From positions 12,481,382 through 12,545,381 of the forward strand of contig NW_022145611.1 in the NCBI RefSeq assembly GCF_000002235.5: a stretch of 64,000 bases of DNA, given 5' to 3'. Positions 47,741 through 61,402 of this stretch are shown piece by piece; positions within the stretch are counted from its first letter, which is position 1, and every line of letters begins with the position of its first letter. The notes under the pieces are model-generated. The model did no database searches, had not been told where the DNA came from, and saw only the letters and a program-made list of their open reading frames with translations. Source of the stretch: Strongylocentrotus purpuratus. Taxonomy: Eukaryota; Echinodermata; Echinoidea; Camarodonta; Strongylocentrotidae. Made by a program: the position numbers and the translations under genes.

Positions 47741-48160
47741 GACACGTCAGGTGCTAATATTTCTCCACCTCCCCGCCAACCACTAATTATTATGTTTGAA
47801 TAGTCCATCATCACCCTCTGTCCTTCCCATAACTCGGTCCCTCATACCCACCCATACATGCACCCCAACCTCCAAACAGAATATTTCTTCCCATACCAGA
47901 AAAAAACAAAACAACGGTGCGCCATCTACGGGAAACTTTTGCACAAGATTTTGATATTTGCAAGTCTCGAGTATTCAGCTGGCTGCATACGGAGAGCCTG
48001 GCTTCGCCGCGCCTAAGCTACTCCGATACAAATCTGGCGTGTACCGTTCCTAATTAGACTATTTCTGCTGCCTAGCTATCGTATATCTCGAACGTAAGTG
48101 CAACGTTTATCAGCGTAATTCTGAAGACGTTTGAAATTGGAAGGTTTAGAGTCTTTCATC

Positions 48161-51100
48161 ATGGAATTCACTGCTGCAGCTGCTAGTGAGAGAAAGGGAG
48201 GACTGTTTCCCAGTGCATCTGCTATCAAAACAGTGACAAGACTAGAAAATGAAGAAGGTGAGAGACCCAGAGTGAGTGTAGTGAGACTGAGAGTGAGAAT
48301 GGTTCCCAAATAATCACAACAGTCAACACATTACTTATCTTAGTCCTACATATCGCGACACGAGCTGGTCACGTTGACAAATCTGAACTCTGAATAATTG
48401 ATAAATTATAATCAAGTAACGATAAACTTAAAGTATTTACTTTAGATCTATTAATGCATCTTCTGGTTTACTCATTCTGTGTCTGGACAGGTTGTGTATT
48501 TGTAGACAGAATGCAGAAATAACCATCTGATTTGGGTCATTTCTTTAATAAAACTGACATTTGTTGAGGTCTAGTGGAGCCAGACGTAGTCTCAGTGGAA
48601 CAACCGACGATTAGAGAGACTGAAGTTTTTTCGTCTAGTGTATTTGGACAGTTGATTAAAAACCGCAATTTGAAGAAGTTAACAACAAGCAATATTTAAA
48701 TCTTAAAACTTATGATAGACCTAGACAGTAGACAAGATAAATAAAAAGTCAATATATTAAAGGACAAGTTCTCATGATGGTTAGTGCTGTATTGAAGAAT
48801 ATTTTCCATTAAATCTGAAGGGAATTAAACCTCATATTCTCACTCTTTCCATTCCATCTCATTTACAGAACCGAATTGGCTCACCAATCAGAGCTTCGAT
48901 CCAAATGTAGCCCAGTACAGAGCTCATTGTCATGGAAACGATGATGCCTACAATTACAAGCAAGAGACCAATGTCACAGTTCATAACCTACTAGACAATA
49001 GTTCATATCAAAGTCTCTCTGCCAAGCTTCTTCAACCCACCGTTAAGGAGGAATACATGGTCATACCTGATGAAAATGATCCATCAAGTTCAGCAAATTT
49101 AAGAAGTGATATAGTGGTAAAAACAGAAAGGGATGAGAGGAAAGAGGTGTTACAGAGGAGGCAGTCTGATTCTGATTCAGTTTCGAGTAATGAGGACCTT
49201 CGCAGAGAGGAAAAGCACATAACTTCCAAAGTGAAGGTAGAAGATGTGAAGCATAAACCTCCTAACAGGGATAAGAAGCACAGAAGCAGAGAGGATTCTC
49301 ACAGACATAAGAAAAGCAGAAAGGGACATCACAGGTCGGACCCTAGCCCTGAGAGAGACAACAGGAAACACAAAAAGAAAAAGAGCAAACATAAGGAAGA
49401 CCGGGAGAAGAAGAAGCAGAAAGGAGATAGAGAAAGGAGCTCCAAGTCCCACGCCAAGGAGTACAAGAGGTAAAACATCAAGCCTTCATCTCTAATTATA
49501 GCTCTTCATTTTTGTATATGATTAAACAAAAAGTGATCAAACAATTCCATACATCAATCTATACTTGGCTATACTTAAACATGTTAAAGAGACTTTTTTT
49601 AAATCCTACAAAGGAATGTAACTTAAACAGTGATGTTTTTCAATGCCTTGAGAGTTCAAATGTCTTTTTATATATGTCATGTGTTCTCTACTAAATGATG
49701 GAATATGGTAATTCTTATTTAACAAAAGGGCCTACAGCCTTATATTTTCTCCATCAAGTTTCAAGTCACCTAACACATTCTCTTCTCTTCATGATTTCAG
49801 CCACAAAGCTCGACCCTCGTCTATATGGATCGACGACATTGGTTTCATACCAGAGACTCCTTTCTATGTGGATGAAAAATCAGACAGGAACAATCTTTGC
49901 TTCAAGACACTTAACCACACAGACCTTGCCTTCTACCGAAGACTTGGAAAATCCTGCCTTGGACTAGATAGTGAAAAGCAAATGGTAGACTGGAGAGATG
50001 GGAAGGATAAGAAGAAAGAAAAGAAGCATTCAGGCAATGTTAAAAGGTACTTTGAACAAGTTTATACCGTTGATGATGTGGAAAGAGTTCCTGCTGCAGA
50101 GAGAAAGCAGGATGAAAGCGCAGGTATGGATATGATTCTGGAGAAGAAAAGTGCAGAAATGCCTTACATACCCGTCAAGTCCTCTATGAATAATTCCACA
50201 ACCAATACTGAATGTGAGAATGTTTCGCAAGTCCAAGAAACAAGCAAATCTGGTGGTAGTGGCTTGTCAGAAGAGGTCGCTTCATATAACAGACACCTCC
50301 AAGAACACCCCGGTGACATCGCAAAATGGGTCGAGTTTGTGCAGTTTCAGGACCAGGCATTTCAATCCATCAACTCACAAGGGTCTGATGATCACCAAAG
50401 CACCATGCCAATCAAGACCTCCAAGAGAGAACAGTTGATTGTTGAGAAGAAGCTGTCCATCCTGGAGAAAGCTCTGAAGTTGAATCCCTTGAACGCAGAG
50501 CTCCAGCTGGAGCAGATAGAGCTATGCAGGGAGACATGGGAGCTGGGGAAGCTCTCGAGGCAGTGGGACTCTGTCATCAGACAACACTCTGAGAATCTCA
50601 TCATGTGGAAGCAGTACCTGGCATTCAAGCGTTCCTCTTTCAGCAAGTTCACAGTTTCAGGTATTGCATCGGTCTACAGTAGATACCTGAATGCAATGGA
50701 GGCTCAGGACACTGCGGTCAAGTTAGGTAAGTTCTCAGTTACAAGCTAACTATTTTGAAGCATTAGAGTCTTTGTAGCAAGCTAAACAATGATAATGACA
50801 GCTTCTTTCATCTTTCGCAAACTTCACATTTTCTGACCATCTTAAGCCCCACTGCCCTCTATATAGCAAACAATGCCTAAGCGGTACCTGTTGGTCCCCA
50901 ATGTTCCCCATTGTCTTATGTTACTTGAGAGCTGATTTGATGAGATAATTACATGTCAGTGACCATGCAGGGAGGTCTAATCCCTCCTGGCCAAAGTAGT
51001 GCAAATAGACTTTAATAGGCATCATCGCATGCTCTTATATTTGCTGTCGACTAAATTAGTATTTTCTGTCACAATCTGTAGTTTTTTAATGGAATTTGTT

Positions 51101-54100
51101 ATTTGGGCAGAATTTTTATTTTAAATACTGATTTATGGCAATGGAAGATGCAACCTATGAATTTTATGATAGAATACAACAGAATTGTTCATTATTGTTC
51201 ATTATTGTTGTGAATAATTGGGAAGTGATGCATTTCATCATTCATTCATTCTTCCATATCAGATATTGTGATGCAGATGTGTCACTTATGGAGGCAGTCA
51301 GGACATACGGAAAAGGCTGTAGCATTGCTTCAAGCTCTAGTGGAATTCAACTGCTTCTGCCCCGAAAAAGTAAAAGAGTCTACTACACTTGAAGGCAAGG
51401 TAAGCAGAGTCAAATGAGGAAAATAAAATATGACACTGATTGATTAAAAGCTGGGAATTCATTGTATTATTTTTCTCTTTGTAATAATTAAGAAGAGAAA
51501 AATAGTTTATGTGGCTCAGCGGTGAACAGAGGCAAGTCAACTTTTTTTTGTCCTGTCATTACTTGCTAGGCTGTTGGAGGACTTTTGCTCTTTTGATTAT
51601 CAGTATTGTCCTGGACCATCTGAATACACGACGAAAACTGTTTGTTCATCAAATTAATGACATTCACCAATGCCGTAGTCATATGATATATTTCTTTTCT
51701 GGATTACTTGCTACAAGCAGATCAAGAAATTGAGATACAATGTAATACAATAGCAGATCAAGAAATTGAGATATAATGTAATACAATATTATGACATTGT
51801 AGAATTGACTCATGTTTATTTTCTAAGAAAATGATTCTCATTCATTGCAGATTGCCTTCTTTGAGCCATTTCTGGACAGCAATGAACCTCGATTTGGACA
51901 GCCTGATGCAAAGGGATGGGCGAAGTGGATTGAACAAAAAGAGAAAGGGGGATGGTCCAGCCAACCACCAGGTGAGGTTAAAGTTCAGGATGCTGAAGAA
52001 GTTTTTTGATTATTTTTCCTGATTGTTAAGAAAGAACATGCTTGTAGATATTAAAGCAATCAGTGAATTTACTGATTCAAGTCCTATCCAAGGAAATAGG
52101 CAGTTGAATATTAATGCTAATACCAGAGAGCACTAGTGCAGTGACTTGTTACAAACTGGGAACCTCCCAGTTACGACATGTAGTCATTGCCTCTATTTAT
52201 TCAGAGGTTTGTTACAATTCTTTCCAGATTACTTAAGTATTATATTGAAGTAATGAAATCGCTGTGTATTGAGTTTGAGTTTGAGTTTGAGCTCGAGTTT
52301 GAGTGGATTTTTTTTCTCCATTGATATCCTAGATTCCAAGGGTAATGATGAAGATGATTCTGTGATCAACAAAACACATCTTGAGTGGCAAGCCTGGTTG
52401 CAGGAAGAAATCCAGCGTGAACGCATCCACTTCCTCCCATGGCAACCAACCGGTGGACAGACGGAAGATGACTGTGAGGATCCTGAGAGGATGGTCCTGG
52501 TGGATGATATCACTCCATTCCTCATCAGTCTGGACTCCGTAGACTTGAAGTTTGAGTTGATCCTTCAGTTCCTGGACTTTCTAGGGGTGAAGAAGCGAGA
52601 GCGCCTGTCCTGTGTGCATACGACAACACCAGAGACGATGGAGCATCCTGCAGAGGTCTTTGGATCTAGAGGCACATCTTCCAGTGGAGGTTATGATGGA
52701 GGAGTGGTGATGAGTGGAGAAGGAATGCCAGACTTGTCTCAGTTTGGGAGTCATGACAAGGAAGCCCAGACATTCGGTGGAGGACATGAACAGAACAAAG
52801 CTCTTCTTCGCTTCGCGGATAATATCACAACCCAGGCCATTTCTCTCTTTCCACCAGAAGCAAAGAAGCACCTGACACTGTTGCAAATGCAGTACAATCT
52901 TCAGACAGTGGATCCCTCTGCAAGCTTAAAGCAGCAGAAGAAACGGCAGAAAGAAGGCCAGAAGTATGCGAAGAGGCTGCTCAGCCAGGAGTGCAATCGT
53001 AACAATCTGTCCTTGTGGGAGGAGTATGCAAAGTGGGAGTGGCATAATGGAAACAAGGTGGAGAGTTGGAGGATATTTGAGACAGCTCTGGCATTCTCAA
53101 ATCTCAACCTTGGAGCAGAGGAAGATGACCAAGAAGGTCTCACCAAACTTCTCTCCACCTATGCAGTTTTGAAACTTGGAATCCTCAAGTCACACGCGCC
53201 AACGGAGTCAGAGAAAGGTGATGCCACATCAACAACCTCAACTTGTAGGCAAGAAGTGTTGCATGCGCTGACCACTCTTGGGGAGAGGGGCAACTTCACA
53301 CCCCTGTCATCAACCCCAGACAAGCATGTATCTGCGGGGCGAATCCTCAAAGCTCGAAAGGGTTACGTTGAGCTGTACAAGAGTGCCACTGACTCTTCTA
53401 GGGATTCTATACATTCTTGCCACGTTCGACTATTCACATGCTTGGATCAGCAAGGCTCACAGCTTGTTCACATTGCCCTTTGCTACGCTCTCTTTCAGTA
53501 TCTCAGCGTTGGGATGCTAGCTGCAGGAGTGGTATTTGAAGAGACTCTTTCACTTTGGGATGGACTTCTGCACCATGTGAACAGCACTATGGATGATGCG
53601 GAGAAGGAGATAGTCCATCAACAGATGGTCGTTGATGCTGAGATGACTATGTTGCTCTACACACAGGTTGTGTCTCACCATGTCCACAGTCATCCAATGC
53701 CAGTGACGTCATTGAGGATCCTCATGCAGAGAGCCCTTAAAAGGTAGGTAATGTACCATAATAAATGATAAATGTGAAACTATTCAACCGTGTGAAAAAC
53801 AGAACAGCCATTTTTGTAGATAACCAGTTTATGGTCAGCCCTCCTTAAGTAAACGACAGCATTGAAGAAATATGGAAAATTGTGATACAAACTCATGAAC
53901 ATTATCTTTTTTTTAAATGTATGTACTTTATTGCAGATGTATTTCTGCATTTATCCTAATTAATCCTAATTACCCTATTCAAGCTTGAGATGGCAGTCAG
54001 CAGATTACATTGCATAACAAGAACCTTTGCCAATTTATTGTCATTTGACCCTCCCTCTAGGAAAAATTGGTATTTTGCATACACATTTTACATGTACAGT

Positions 54101-57100
54101 ACTTAAATGATATATTGAAAATAGAATACAGTATTAATATTATTAATTGTTCTAAGATACCAATGATGACTTCTGTAGCTGGAGCTAAAGCTAGGGTAAT
54201 AATTTATGATGCTCTTGGGAAGCGCATAGAGACTAAGTAGTATGTGCTATACAAGAACTGACTATTATTATTATTTAATGAACCTTTCCATGGCCATTTC
54301 AAATGGGGCCTGTCACCACGAAATGAGTCCAGTTGGTCAAAAATTTTATTCCTGTTTTTAAGTATTATATGAATCTACATTAAGTAAGCTTTAAATTAAG
54401 GGGTCACACATTAAAATTGATAAATTATATCCAGAAATATGAACAAAGACCTAATTGGACTTTATAACAATGGGATTACCCAGTTTTGAGATAATAAGGT
54501 GTAAAGTTAATGATGCGTAACATATTATAGTCTGGTCAACAACAACATAGCAACAACACACTTCCCATCATTCGATTTCAATGAAACTTTCAACAAACAA
54601 AGAAATAATAAGTCGATTTTTGGAAAAATCTTAAATGTGGTAGGTGGGTCAATTTTCAGTACATACACACTATACATCGCTATTACTACAATTGAGCCTA
54701 ATGCGACACTGGACTCATTTCGTGGTGACTGGCCCCAAATATTGAATTAAATTTGTCAAAATGCTGTAATGTGTCAGAAAGAATGTTGAGTATGCGATTG
54801 ATAAAAAATTATTATTCAATATGTACCGGTAACCTCCTCTACATCTGTTTTCCAGGTACAGTAAAAACCCTGAGTTGTTGAAAGGCCTGATCGACTTAGA
54901 AGCAAGGTCTCACATAGCTGGAAGACTGAGGAGGTACTTTGACAAGGCAACCTCTGAAGCTCAACATCCCGTGCCGTGGCTCTATGCCATCAATGCTGAG
55001 ATCACTAGACTTCATAGACTGGAGGGAGAATATTCAGGTATGGTTAGGTTAGCCCAAAGCACACAAACCTTACAATGTTTAGTTCGGACCATGATGAAAG
55101 AAGTAAGGTTCTAGCCCTGTTCTGTCTGTGTTCTCATTTTTATGCCTCCGCCACCGAAGGTGGTGCCGGAGGCATCATGTTTTCGGGTTGTCCGTCCGTA
55201 CGTCCGTACGTCCGTCCCGTTTGACCGTTATCACAATATCTCAAGAACCATTTAAGATTTAAACTTAAGACTCGGGAATAGTATTTATCACCATAGGAAG
55301 ACGATCTGATTAGATTTTGGAGTACGTAGGTCAAAGGTCACAGGTCACAGAGGTCAACTTATGAAATTCCTTGTATTGAGTTTGTTAGTGCGATATCTCA
55401 AGAACCATTTGAGATTTAAACTTCAAACTTAAGGATAGTATGTATCACCATAGGAAGACGATCTGATTAGATTTTGGAGCACGTATGTCAAAGGTCAAGG
55501 GTCACAGAGGTCAACTTATGAAATTCCATACATTGAGATTGTTATCATGATATCTCAAGAACCACTGGAGATTTAAACTTCAAACTTAGTGATAGTGTGT
55601 ATCACTATAGGAAAACAATCTGATTACATTTTGGAGCACGTAGGTCAAAGGTCAAGGGTCATAGAGGTCAACTTATGAAATTCCATACATTGAGATTGTT
55701 ATCATGATATCTCAAGAACCACTGGAGATGTAAAAACTTCAAACTTAAGGATAGTATGTATCACCATAGGAAGACGATCTGATTAGATTTTGGAGCACGT
55801 ATGTCAAAGGTCAAGGGTCACAGAGGTCAACTTATGAAATTCCATACATTGAGATTGTTATCATGATATCTCAAGAACCACTGGAGATTTAAACTTCAAA
55901 CTTAGTGATAGTGTGTATCACTATAGGAAAACAATCTGATTACATTTTGGAGCACGTAGGTCAAAGGTCAAGGGTCACAGAGGTCAACTTATGAAATTCC
56001 ATACATTAAGATTGTTATCATGATATCTCAAGAACCACTGGAGATTTAAACTCCAAACTTGTTTAAATTGCTCTATGGCGGAGGCATCATTTTCGACTGC
56101 GCGCAGTCAAAATTCCATCTAGTTTTTCTCTAAGAATAGCTTCTGATCAAAGCTGATAAAGTTGCTCTAAGTGTTTACACCTCTGGATTTCAAAATTAAT
56201 AATCAGGGTAGTACTGATAATGATAAATCATACCAATTCCAAACTTCTCATGAGTACAATATTTTAAGATTTTGCTTGTTTTCTTCTTTCTATTGTGTTG
56301 CAGGTAAGGAGAGTGGCATCACACACAGGCTTCGCTCATTGTTTGACAGAGCTTCATCTAATAGATACACACGGCATTGTGTCCTCTTGTGGCGTCTCTA
56401 CATACTCTTTGAGGTAAGATAAATCCTTTGATCTATTTTCTGCTTTATGTATTGATTACTGATTTTTAGGTCAAACAGAATCTCTCTTTTTTATTTTCCT
56501 TCAAATTGTTAAACTTTAGCGGTGTATTGTAATCCAACATTTTATCCAGTGGTTATGTTTTATTATTCATGTTGGATACATTGTTGAGAACAGAATTCAA
56601 TTTTGAATTTGACGAGTTATCTCTAAGCGTTTGTTGTGGGATCAAGTGTTGTACAATCATGAGTATTAAGATTCACTTCTCTCCCCAGTAACATTCTCTC
56701 CTATTAAAGTGAAAGAATATTAAAACACACATATGTCTCAACTTTGTGCAATGGGATAGTGCTATACTTGAAGATTTAAAGATGATCTAAATTAGGGTGG
56801 AAAGATGAAGAATCAAGGGTAACTAATGAAAAGCCCTCATTGGTAGTTGATAAAACTGGCACTATAATAACTGGGATAGAGCCAGTCCTATGTCCTACTA
56901 CTTCAGTGAAGCCAACATTTTGTACAAGCATGAGTGACCAGTAGATACATGAACTGAGTTTGTAATTGGCAATACAATACAACACTGTCTGGTTTGTAAA
57001 TTTAGTAAGTAGCTGGTGAAGTTTAGCTAATTGTATTGTGATTGAAATATTCTTATCATCAATCAATTTGTATGAGTTTCTATAACGAATCACAGTTATA

Positions 57101-57934
57101 TATTATCCATAATTCTCAATGTTTTGGCACATTTTATTCTTTTATCGCATCTATGATTGGTATTATTTTGTAGGTGCAGAATGGTGAACCAAAGAGAGGG
57201 AAAGCAATATTTTACAGAGCTCTTCAACACTGCCCATGGGCCAAGGTGAGGAATATTGAAATTGAACAATTTGAGGAGGAATAATGGGAAAGTTCATAGA
57301 TCCTTGCTGAAGATCATGACATTTGTTACTAGGATTGTGATGATTTGGGAGAATTGCAGTTTGGAAACGATAGTGTATTACTGGTGATGATTTGGTACTT
57401 GAGTGATTAAATAAATGCAAAGATTTGGCAAGTATTAGTATGTAATTAAGATGATGATTCTTCCAAAGATTTTATAAAGATGACGCTTCATTTAATTCTT
57501 AATTAATCAGAATAGTATTAAACAGATATTTCATAGTATAATATTTCAGCCTGATTTGTCTCATATCCCAACACATAGTATATCTTACACTGTCTCTCTA
57601 AGATGTATATCAGGATCATTCCAATAAATGTATTCATCAAGATGGGTAATTGGTTTTACACAACATTTTTCAGATATATCAGGTGTAAGCAAATTTGTTG
57701 ATAAAGATGATTCTGATAATGAAAATGGAAGGCTTATATCAATTCAGATGTTGTCATTCTAATCTTAGCTCCTGATGTATCTATTTTCAGATTCTGTACC
57801 TGGATGCTGTGCGCTACTTTCCTGAAGAACTCCAGGAAGTGCTGGACCTGTTGATGGAAAAGGAGCTCAGGGTCAGGGCCCCTCTAGAAGAAGTCCAGCT
57901 ACTCATGAAGGTAGCACAGAACAAGAAAGAATGA
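48161..57934 (+). CDS. NRDE2: NRDE2 homologue, nuclear RNA-surveillance factor
   Basis: NRDE2 acts in the nucleus in RNA interference (nematode) and restrains MTR4/exosome recruitment in vertebrates. Exons 48161-48257, 48869-49469, 49801-50726, 51263-51399, 51851-51971, 52333-53743, 54856-55037, 56304-56413, 57174-57245 and 57791-57934 (stop TGA) join in phase to 1266 aa (human about 1160). The N-terminus carries EPNWLTNQSFDP, the counterpart of LDWLSNPSF; a Lys/Arg/Ser/His-rich, probably nuclear-targeting block covers about residues 145-230. Then come SIWIDDIGFIPETPFY, YRRLGKSCLGLDSEKQ and HSGNVKRYFEQ, the region where the MTR4 contact maps in the human protein. The remainder is HAT-like helical repeats: FFEPFLDSNEPRFGQ, TEDDCEDPERMVLVDDI, RILKARKGYVEL, HCPWAKILYLDAVRYFPEE, and the end KELRVRAPLEEVQLL. 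Exon 6 is unusually large at 1411 bp. The start ATG gives no other upstream in-frame ATG nearby. Confidence 0.95.
50874..51016 (+). repeat. Dispersed 150-bp repeat, copy C (in an NRDE2 intron)
   Basis: Member of the family also seen at 27316-27470 (opposite strand) and 40567-40711. Confidence 0.75.
51716..51787. repeat. 36-bp tandem duplication
   Basis: Two adjacent copies beginning AGCAGATCAAGAAATTGAGA, differing at one base, in the NRDE2 intron before exon 51851-51971. Confidence 0.9.
54190..54280 (+). mobile_element. 5'-truncated SINE tail
   Basis: AGGGTAATAATTTATGATG, then AAGCGCATAGAGA and GTGCTATACAAGAACT, followed by (ATT)n, match the 3' end of the SINE at 59030-59399. Only the tail is left. 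Confidence 0.65.
54305..54736. mobile_element. 432-bp inverted-repeat element in an NRDE2 intron
   Basis: Both ends start GGGGCC(T/A)GTCACCACG and continue AAATGAGTCCAGT, a 29-bp inverted repeat with one mismatch. AAAT flanks both ends (54301-54304 and 54737-54740), a possible 4-bp target duplication. No coding capacity. Confidence 0.8.
55137..56127. mobile_element. Non-autonomous element carrying a five-unit, 157-bp tandem array
   Basis: ATGCCTCCGCCA (55142) is mirrored by TGGCGGAGGCAT (56076-56087), followed by TTCGACTGCGCGCAGTCAAA and ATTCCATCTAGTTTTT. Between them are five units whose matching points lie at 55328, 55485, 55642, 55801 and 55958. Two unit types alternate: type A (CACCATAGGAAGACGATCTG) and type B (CACTATAGGAAAACAATCTG), in the order A-A-B-A-B. 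Each unit contains (A/T)GGTCA- or ATGTCA-type half-sites in tandem. It occupies most of the NRDE2 intron 55038-56303. Confidence 0.8.
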
Positions 57935-57991
57935 GTTCACCTCATCCATATCAACATTTCACAACCAATTCTATTGAAAGGTATTGCTTAA

Positions 57992-58368
57992 AGGGATCCG
58001 GTAACTTTGTCTTAGATCCTTTAAAAAATTCCTTGATTTAGCTCATGCTGCAATGATGATTATAAACCTTTAGGTTAGTCAGGAACGCCTTGAATTTTAC
58101 AAGCCCATCCCCTGTCTGATTATCAAGATATTTATGATTGAAAATCCAAATCGAAATTTGCGTTCAACAAATGGTTTTCATAACACTACAGTCTATTGGG
58201 AAAAACGAGTATGGTAAAACCGGTCACTCAAAGGCTTTTACTTTTTAGAGGCACTTCTTGAACATTTTGAATCACATTTTTTTTAGGGCTTCAATATAAC
58301 ACCATATCACAGACACTGATAACACATAGGGCCGTGCATCTCAGATTTAACATTGTTAAACGATCCCT
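57992..58368. mobile_element. 377-bp miniature element flanked by TTAA
   Basis: TTAA-AGGGATCCGG ... AACGATCCCT-TTAA, starting 58 bp after the NRDE2 stop codon and so probably part of its 3' UTR. Same edge design as 16210-16354 and 61403-61903. Confidence 0.6.
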
Positions 58369-59029
58369 TTAACATATTGTGATATTTTGTCTGTTTGGAG
58401 GCGGAAGGGTAATGGCTCATGATACAGTACTTTATCACAGATTTTACGCCCTTCTGGCTCTGAAGAGCGGGAGGGGGAGTTGAATCCTGTCAAAAGCATA
58501 CGGTAATTAAGAAATTTTAAAGCAAGGTCAATTGTCATATAATTTGAAATTTTCCTACTATCGCTTACAGTTGCTCCAAAAATCTACATGTCTTTGACTG
58601 AAAACACGGTGTCAACATGTCATACGTCATAGAAAAAGTTAAATTTGCCTTGGTTATGGTTAATGCCAGGAGATTCATTGTCATTAAACATACACGTCTG
58701 TGTCAATGCTCAAAAGCATTGGAATAGACTTGTATGCTTGTTTCAATGCTCAAAAGCCAGTGGACATAATAGCTTAGCTCTCAGGGTGTTTTTTTGTTGT
58801 TGGTTCTAATCACTTTGTTTTATTGAGGGAAATAGTATGTACCCTTTAAACTTTAATCCCCAAAACATCAACACGTTTTATACACATGTAAAATCAATGG
58901 TCAGCTGTGTACCAACATCTTCAATGGGCCTATGAGATTGATGTGTGGAGAGGTGTTCAGTGAAGAAGGATCCCAGTGTAGGGCCCAATGTAGCTGTGAT
59001 CTAGCTTTCCTTTTTGGATATTTACATTA

Positions 59030-59399
59030 GAGGTGTCATGGACAAGTGGATCTCTCACCGGACTGTGGATCACAAGGTCCGTGGTTCAAGTCCCACCGCG
59101 GCATTAATGTCCTTCGGCAAGACATTGATCTACATTTGCCACTCTCCACCCAGGTGTTAAATGGGTAACCGGTAGGATGCGAAAGCGCATGTGCTTAGAT
59201 TAGCAAGTGTGCGCTTGCTAAATTGACGCCTGTCTGGAATGCTCCCAAGGAGTGGAGAATGTGCATACATTGTGTGCAGGTAAGCCTGAATCAGATGACC
59301 GGGGTAATAATATGTATATCTGTAAAGCGCTTTGAGAGGGCCTTCAGTCCTGAAAAGTGCTATATAAGAACTAGCTATTATTATTATTATTATTATTTA
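59030..59399 (+). mobile_element. Full-length tRNA-derived SINE with (ATT)n tail
   Basis: TGGACAAGTGGAT (A-box-like) and GGTTCAAGTCC (perfect B box) about 50 bp apart, then a body of about 250 bp ending GTGCTATATAAGAACTAGC and (ATT)n. Fragments of the same family occur at 11181-11335 (antisense) and 54190-54280. Confidence 0.85.
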
Positions 59400-60504
59400 T
59401 TGGAAATGATCATAGGCAGATCATTAAAATATCTCACACACTATGTATTGATGCAAGTAGAACAATATGATACTATAATACACTCTACATACATTCTAAT
59501 ATCCTTTTTGCTGCCATTAGTGCTTGTTATCTTCAAATGTGTGAAGTAACAATCATTTTGTATTTACTTTTCTATGTTTTTTGGAATGAGATAAAATCGT
59601 TTTATGTTATTTTTACCATAGGAATTTTTAAATATTAATGTTAAACTTGAGTTCTGGTAAATATAGAAAATAAATTCTCACCAAACCCAATAAAACATAC
59701 GCTGAATGTTCAAGATTACAAATAAATGTCACAAACGTGGCTGAGTAATGAGCATAGAAAAATTTGGAAATCTGGGTAAGTAGGCCTGACAGCATGTGTT
59801 TATCACAGGCCACTATTTACAAATAGGAGTTGTGGTTTTTATCAAAGATGATGCCCAGTAAGTTTTTGTGCATTTGTTTTTATTTCACTGGCTCAAACAA
59901 CCAATCTACTGCAGGATATAGAAAGAAATGTTGTGGAATCGATCAGAAACGGTTGATCATCTAGCATATAAGTATTGCTGTGTACTGCATGGTTCTGGAA
60001 TCATCAAAATGATAAGAATTTGTGCCCAGTATTGGTAAAGTTACAAGTACTGTACACAGAAAGATGTATATGGGACTACACGAACATGTGACATAAGAAT
60101 CTGTCTCATTTTTTATGATGTTCTTCCACAGTTGCATAATACAATGATAATGCTCACAAATTATTTTTCACCTCTTCCTAGAACTCGACCTGCTCTTTAA
60201 GTGACACCTTTTAGTGATATGAGAAATGCTGGTTTGTGAAAGAATTTTGTTTATTATATAATAGCTTGATTATGTTGAATGACATTCAATGATTAAAGAT
60301 ATTATAGAACCATGTGCCTACAATCCCTACATGTCTTATGATATGCAGATTCTAGCTATATTTATGTTCCTATTGTTTATATAGTCTTGTATTTCTTCAA
60401 TCTTAATAGAAAGAAAAAATTGTTGGAAATCCATCTGATTTACAAGAAGAAAGAGTGACAAGTTTACAGTTTTGCCAACATAATTGACAAAGAAAAACAA
60501 ATAA

Positions 60505-60935
60505 AAAGAGAGAGTTGTCACATATAGACTAGAGAGATACAGAGGGGGAGACAGATAGAGGTAGTGTATAGGGAAGAGAGAGAGAGAGAGCGCAAGATGG
60601 AGGGAGAGACTAAGAAAAAGAGCAAGAAAATAGAGATTTGGAGGGAGTGACAGTTATAGAGAACAACAAGAGAGAGACAAAATGAAAGGTGTAGTGAATG
60701 ATAGATAAAGATAGATATCAAGAAGATAGATATGGAGGGAGGGACAGATAAAGATTGAGAGTAACAAACGAGAGAGAGAGACGGATAAAGATTTTAAAAA
60801 AGGAAAGATAAAAAGAGAAGTGACGAATAAAGTTGAGAGAGAGAGAGAGAGAGATGAGTAAAGAGAAAGGAGAGTGGGAGAGAAAAAGATGGAGGGGGAC
60901 AGACAGAGACATAGGATGAGGCAGAAGTGGTTGGA
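60505..60935. repeat. GA-rich purine tract
   Basis: Interrupted (GA)n/(GATA)-like sequence of about 430 bp; minus-strand Ser/Leu open frames are artefacts. Confidence 0.85.
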
Positions 60936-61402
60936 GACATCGGAGAGCGTAATGGCGTAATTCCCATGTAATGATTCATGATAACCCATATGCCAATGTC
61001 ATTATCGATCTTGAAATGTGCCTCCGATCAATAAAAAGGGCTACACTTACCAAGAATCGTGTAATTGTTCATCAAAATGACAATTTTGTCATTTTAATTG
61101 CAGAAGCACAGGGCAATCAGTGGGTAATTCGTAATGAGCGACGGATTAGCAAAAATACAGTTCGATGTCATATTAAGAGTTTGTTCACCCATGAAAAATA
61201 GGTTAGAATCTAAATGCCTTTACCCCACCCCCATGCCCCCTCCCGAATTAAATCGTACCGACATCTATAGCCATTAAAATGTACTTCACGATGATCCGCT
61301 TGTTTCTAACCACCCCAATCACTGACTTAAAAAAAAAGAGCAGGGAAGAATTTGTCAAAAGAGAGTCTGATTGTGTAACTATCGCACAATGAAATAATTT
61401 AA

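Larger units (their letters stand above)
43485..48160. other. 3' flank of STMND1 and gap to NRDE2
   Basis: No coding exon seen. AATAAA occurs at 43807, about 44859 and 46895-46900; the STMND1 transcript probably ends at one of these. A dispersed repeat (44588-44765) and a pyrimidine-rich tract (47565-47740) are listed separately. The last few hundred bases before 48161 should contain the NRDE2 promoter and 5' UTR. Confidence 0.5.

Noticed and set aside
60971-61201. Open frame of 76 residues beginning with MIHDNPYANVIIDLEM
   Set aside because: Looks less repetitive than the others but no family is recognisable and nothing nearby suggests an exon; its length is expected by chance in AT-rich DNA.
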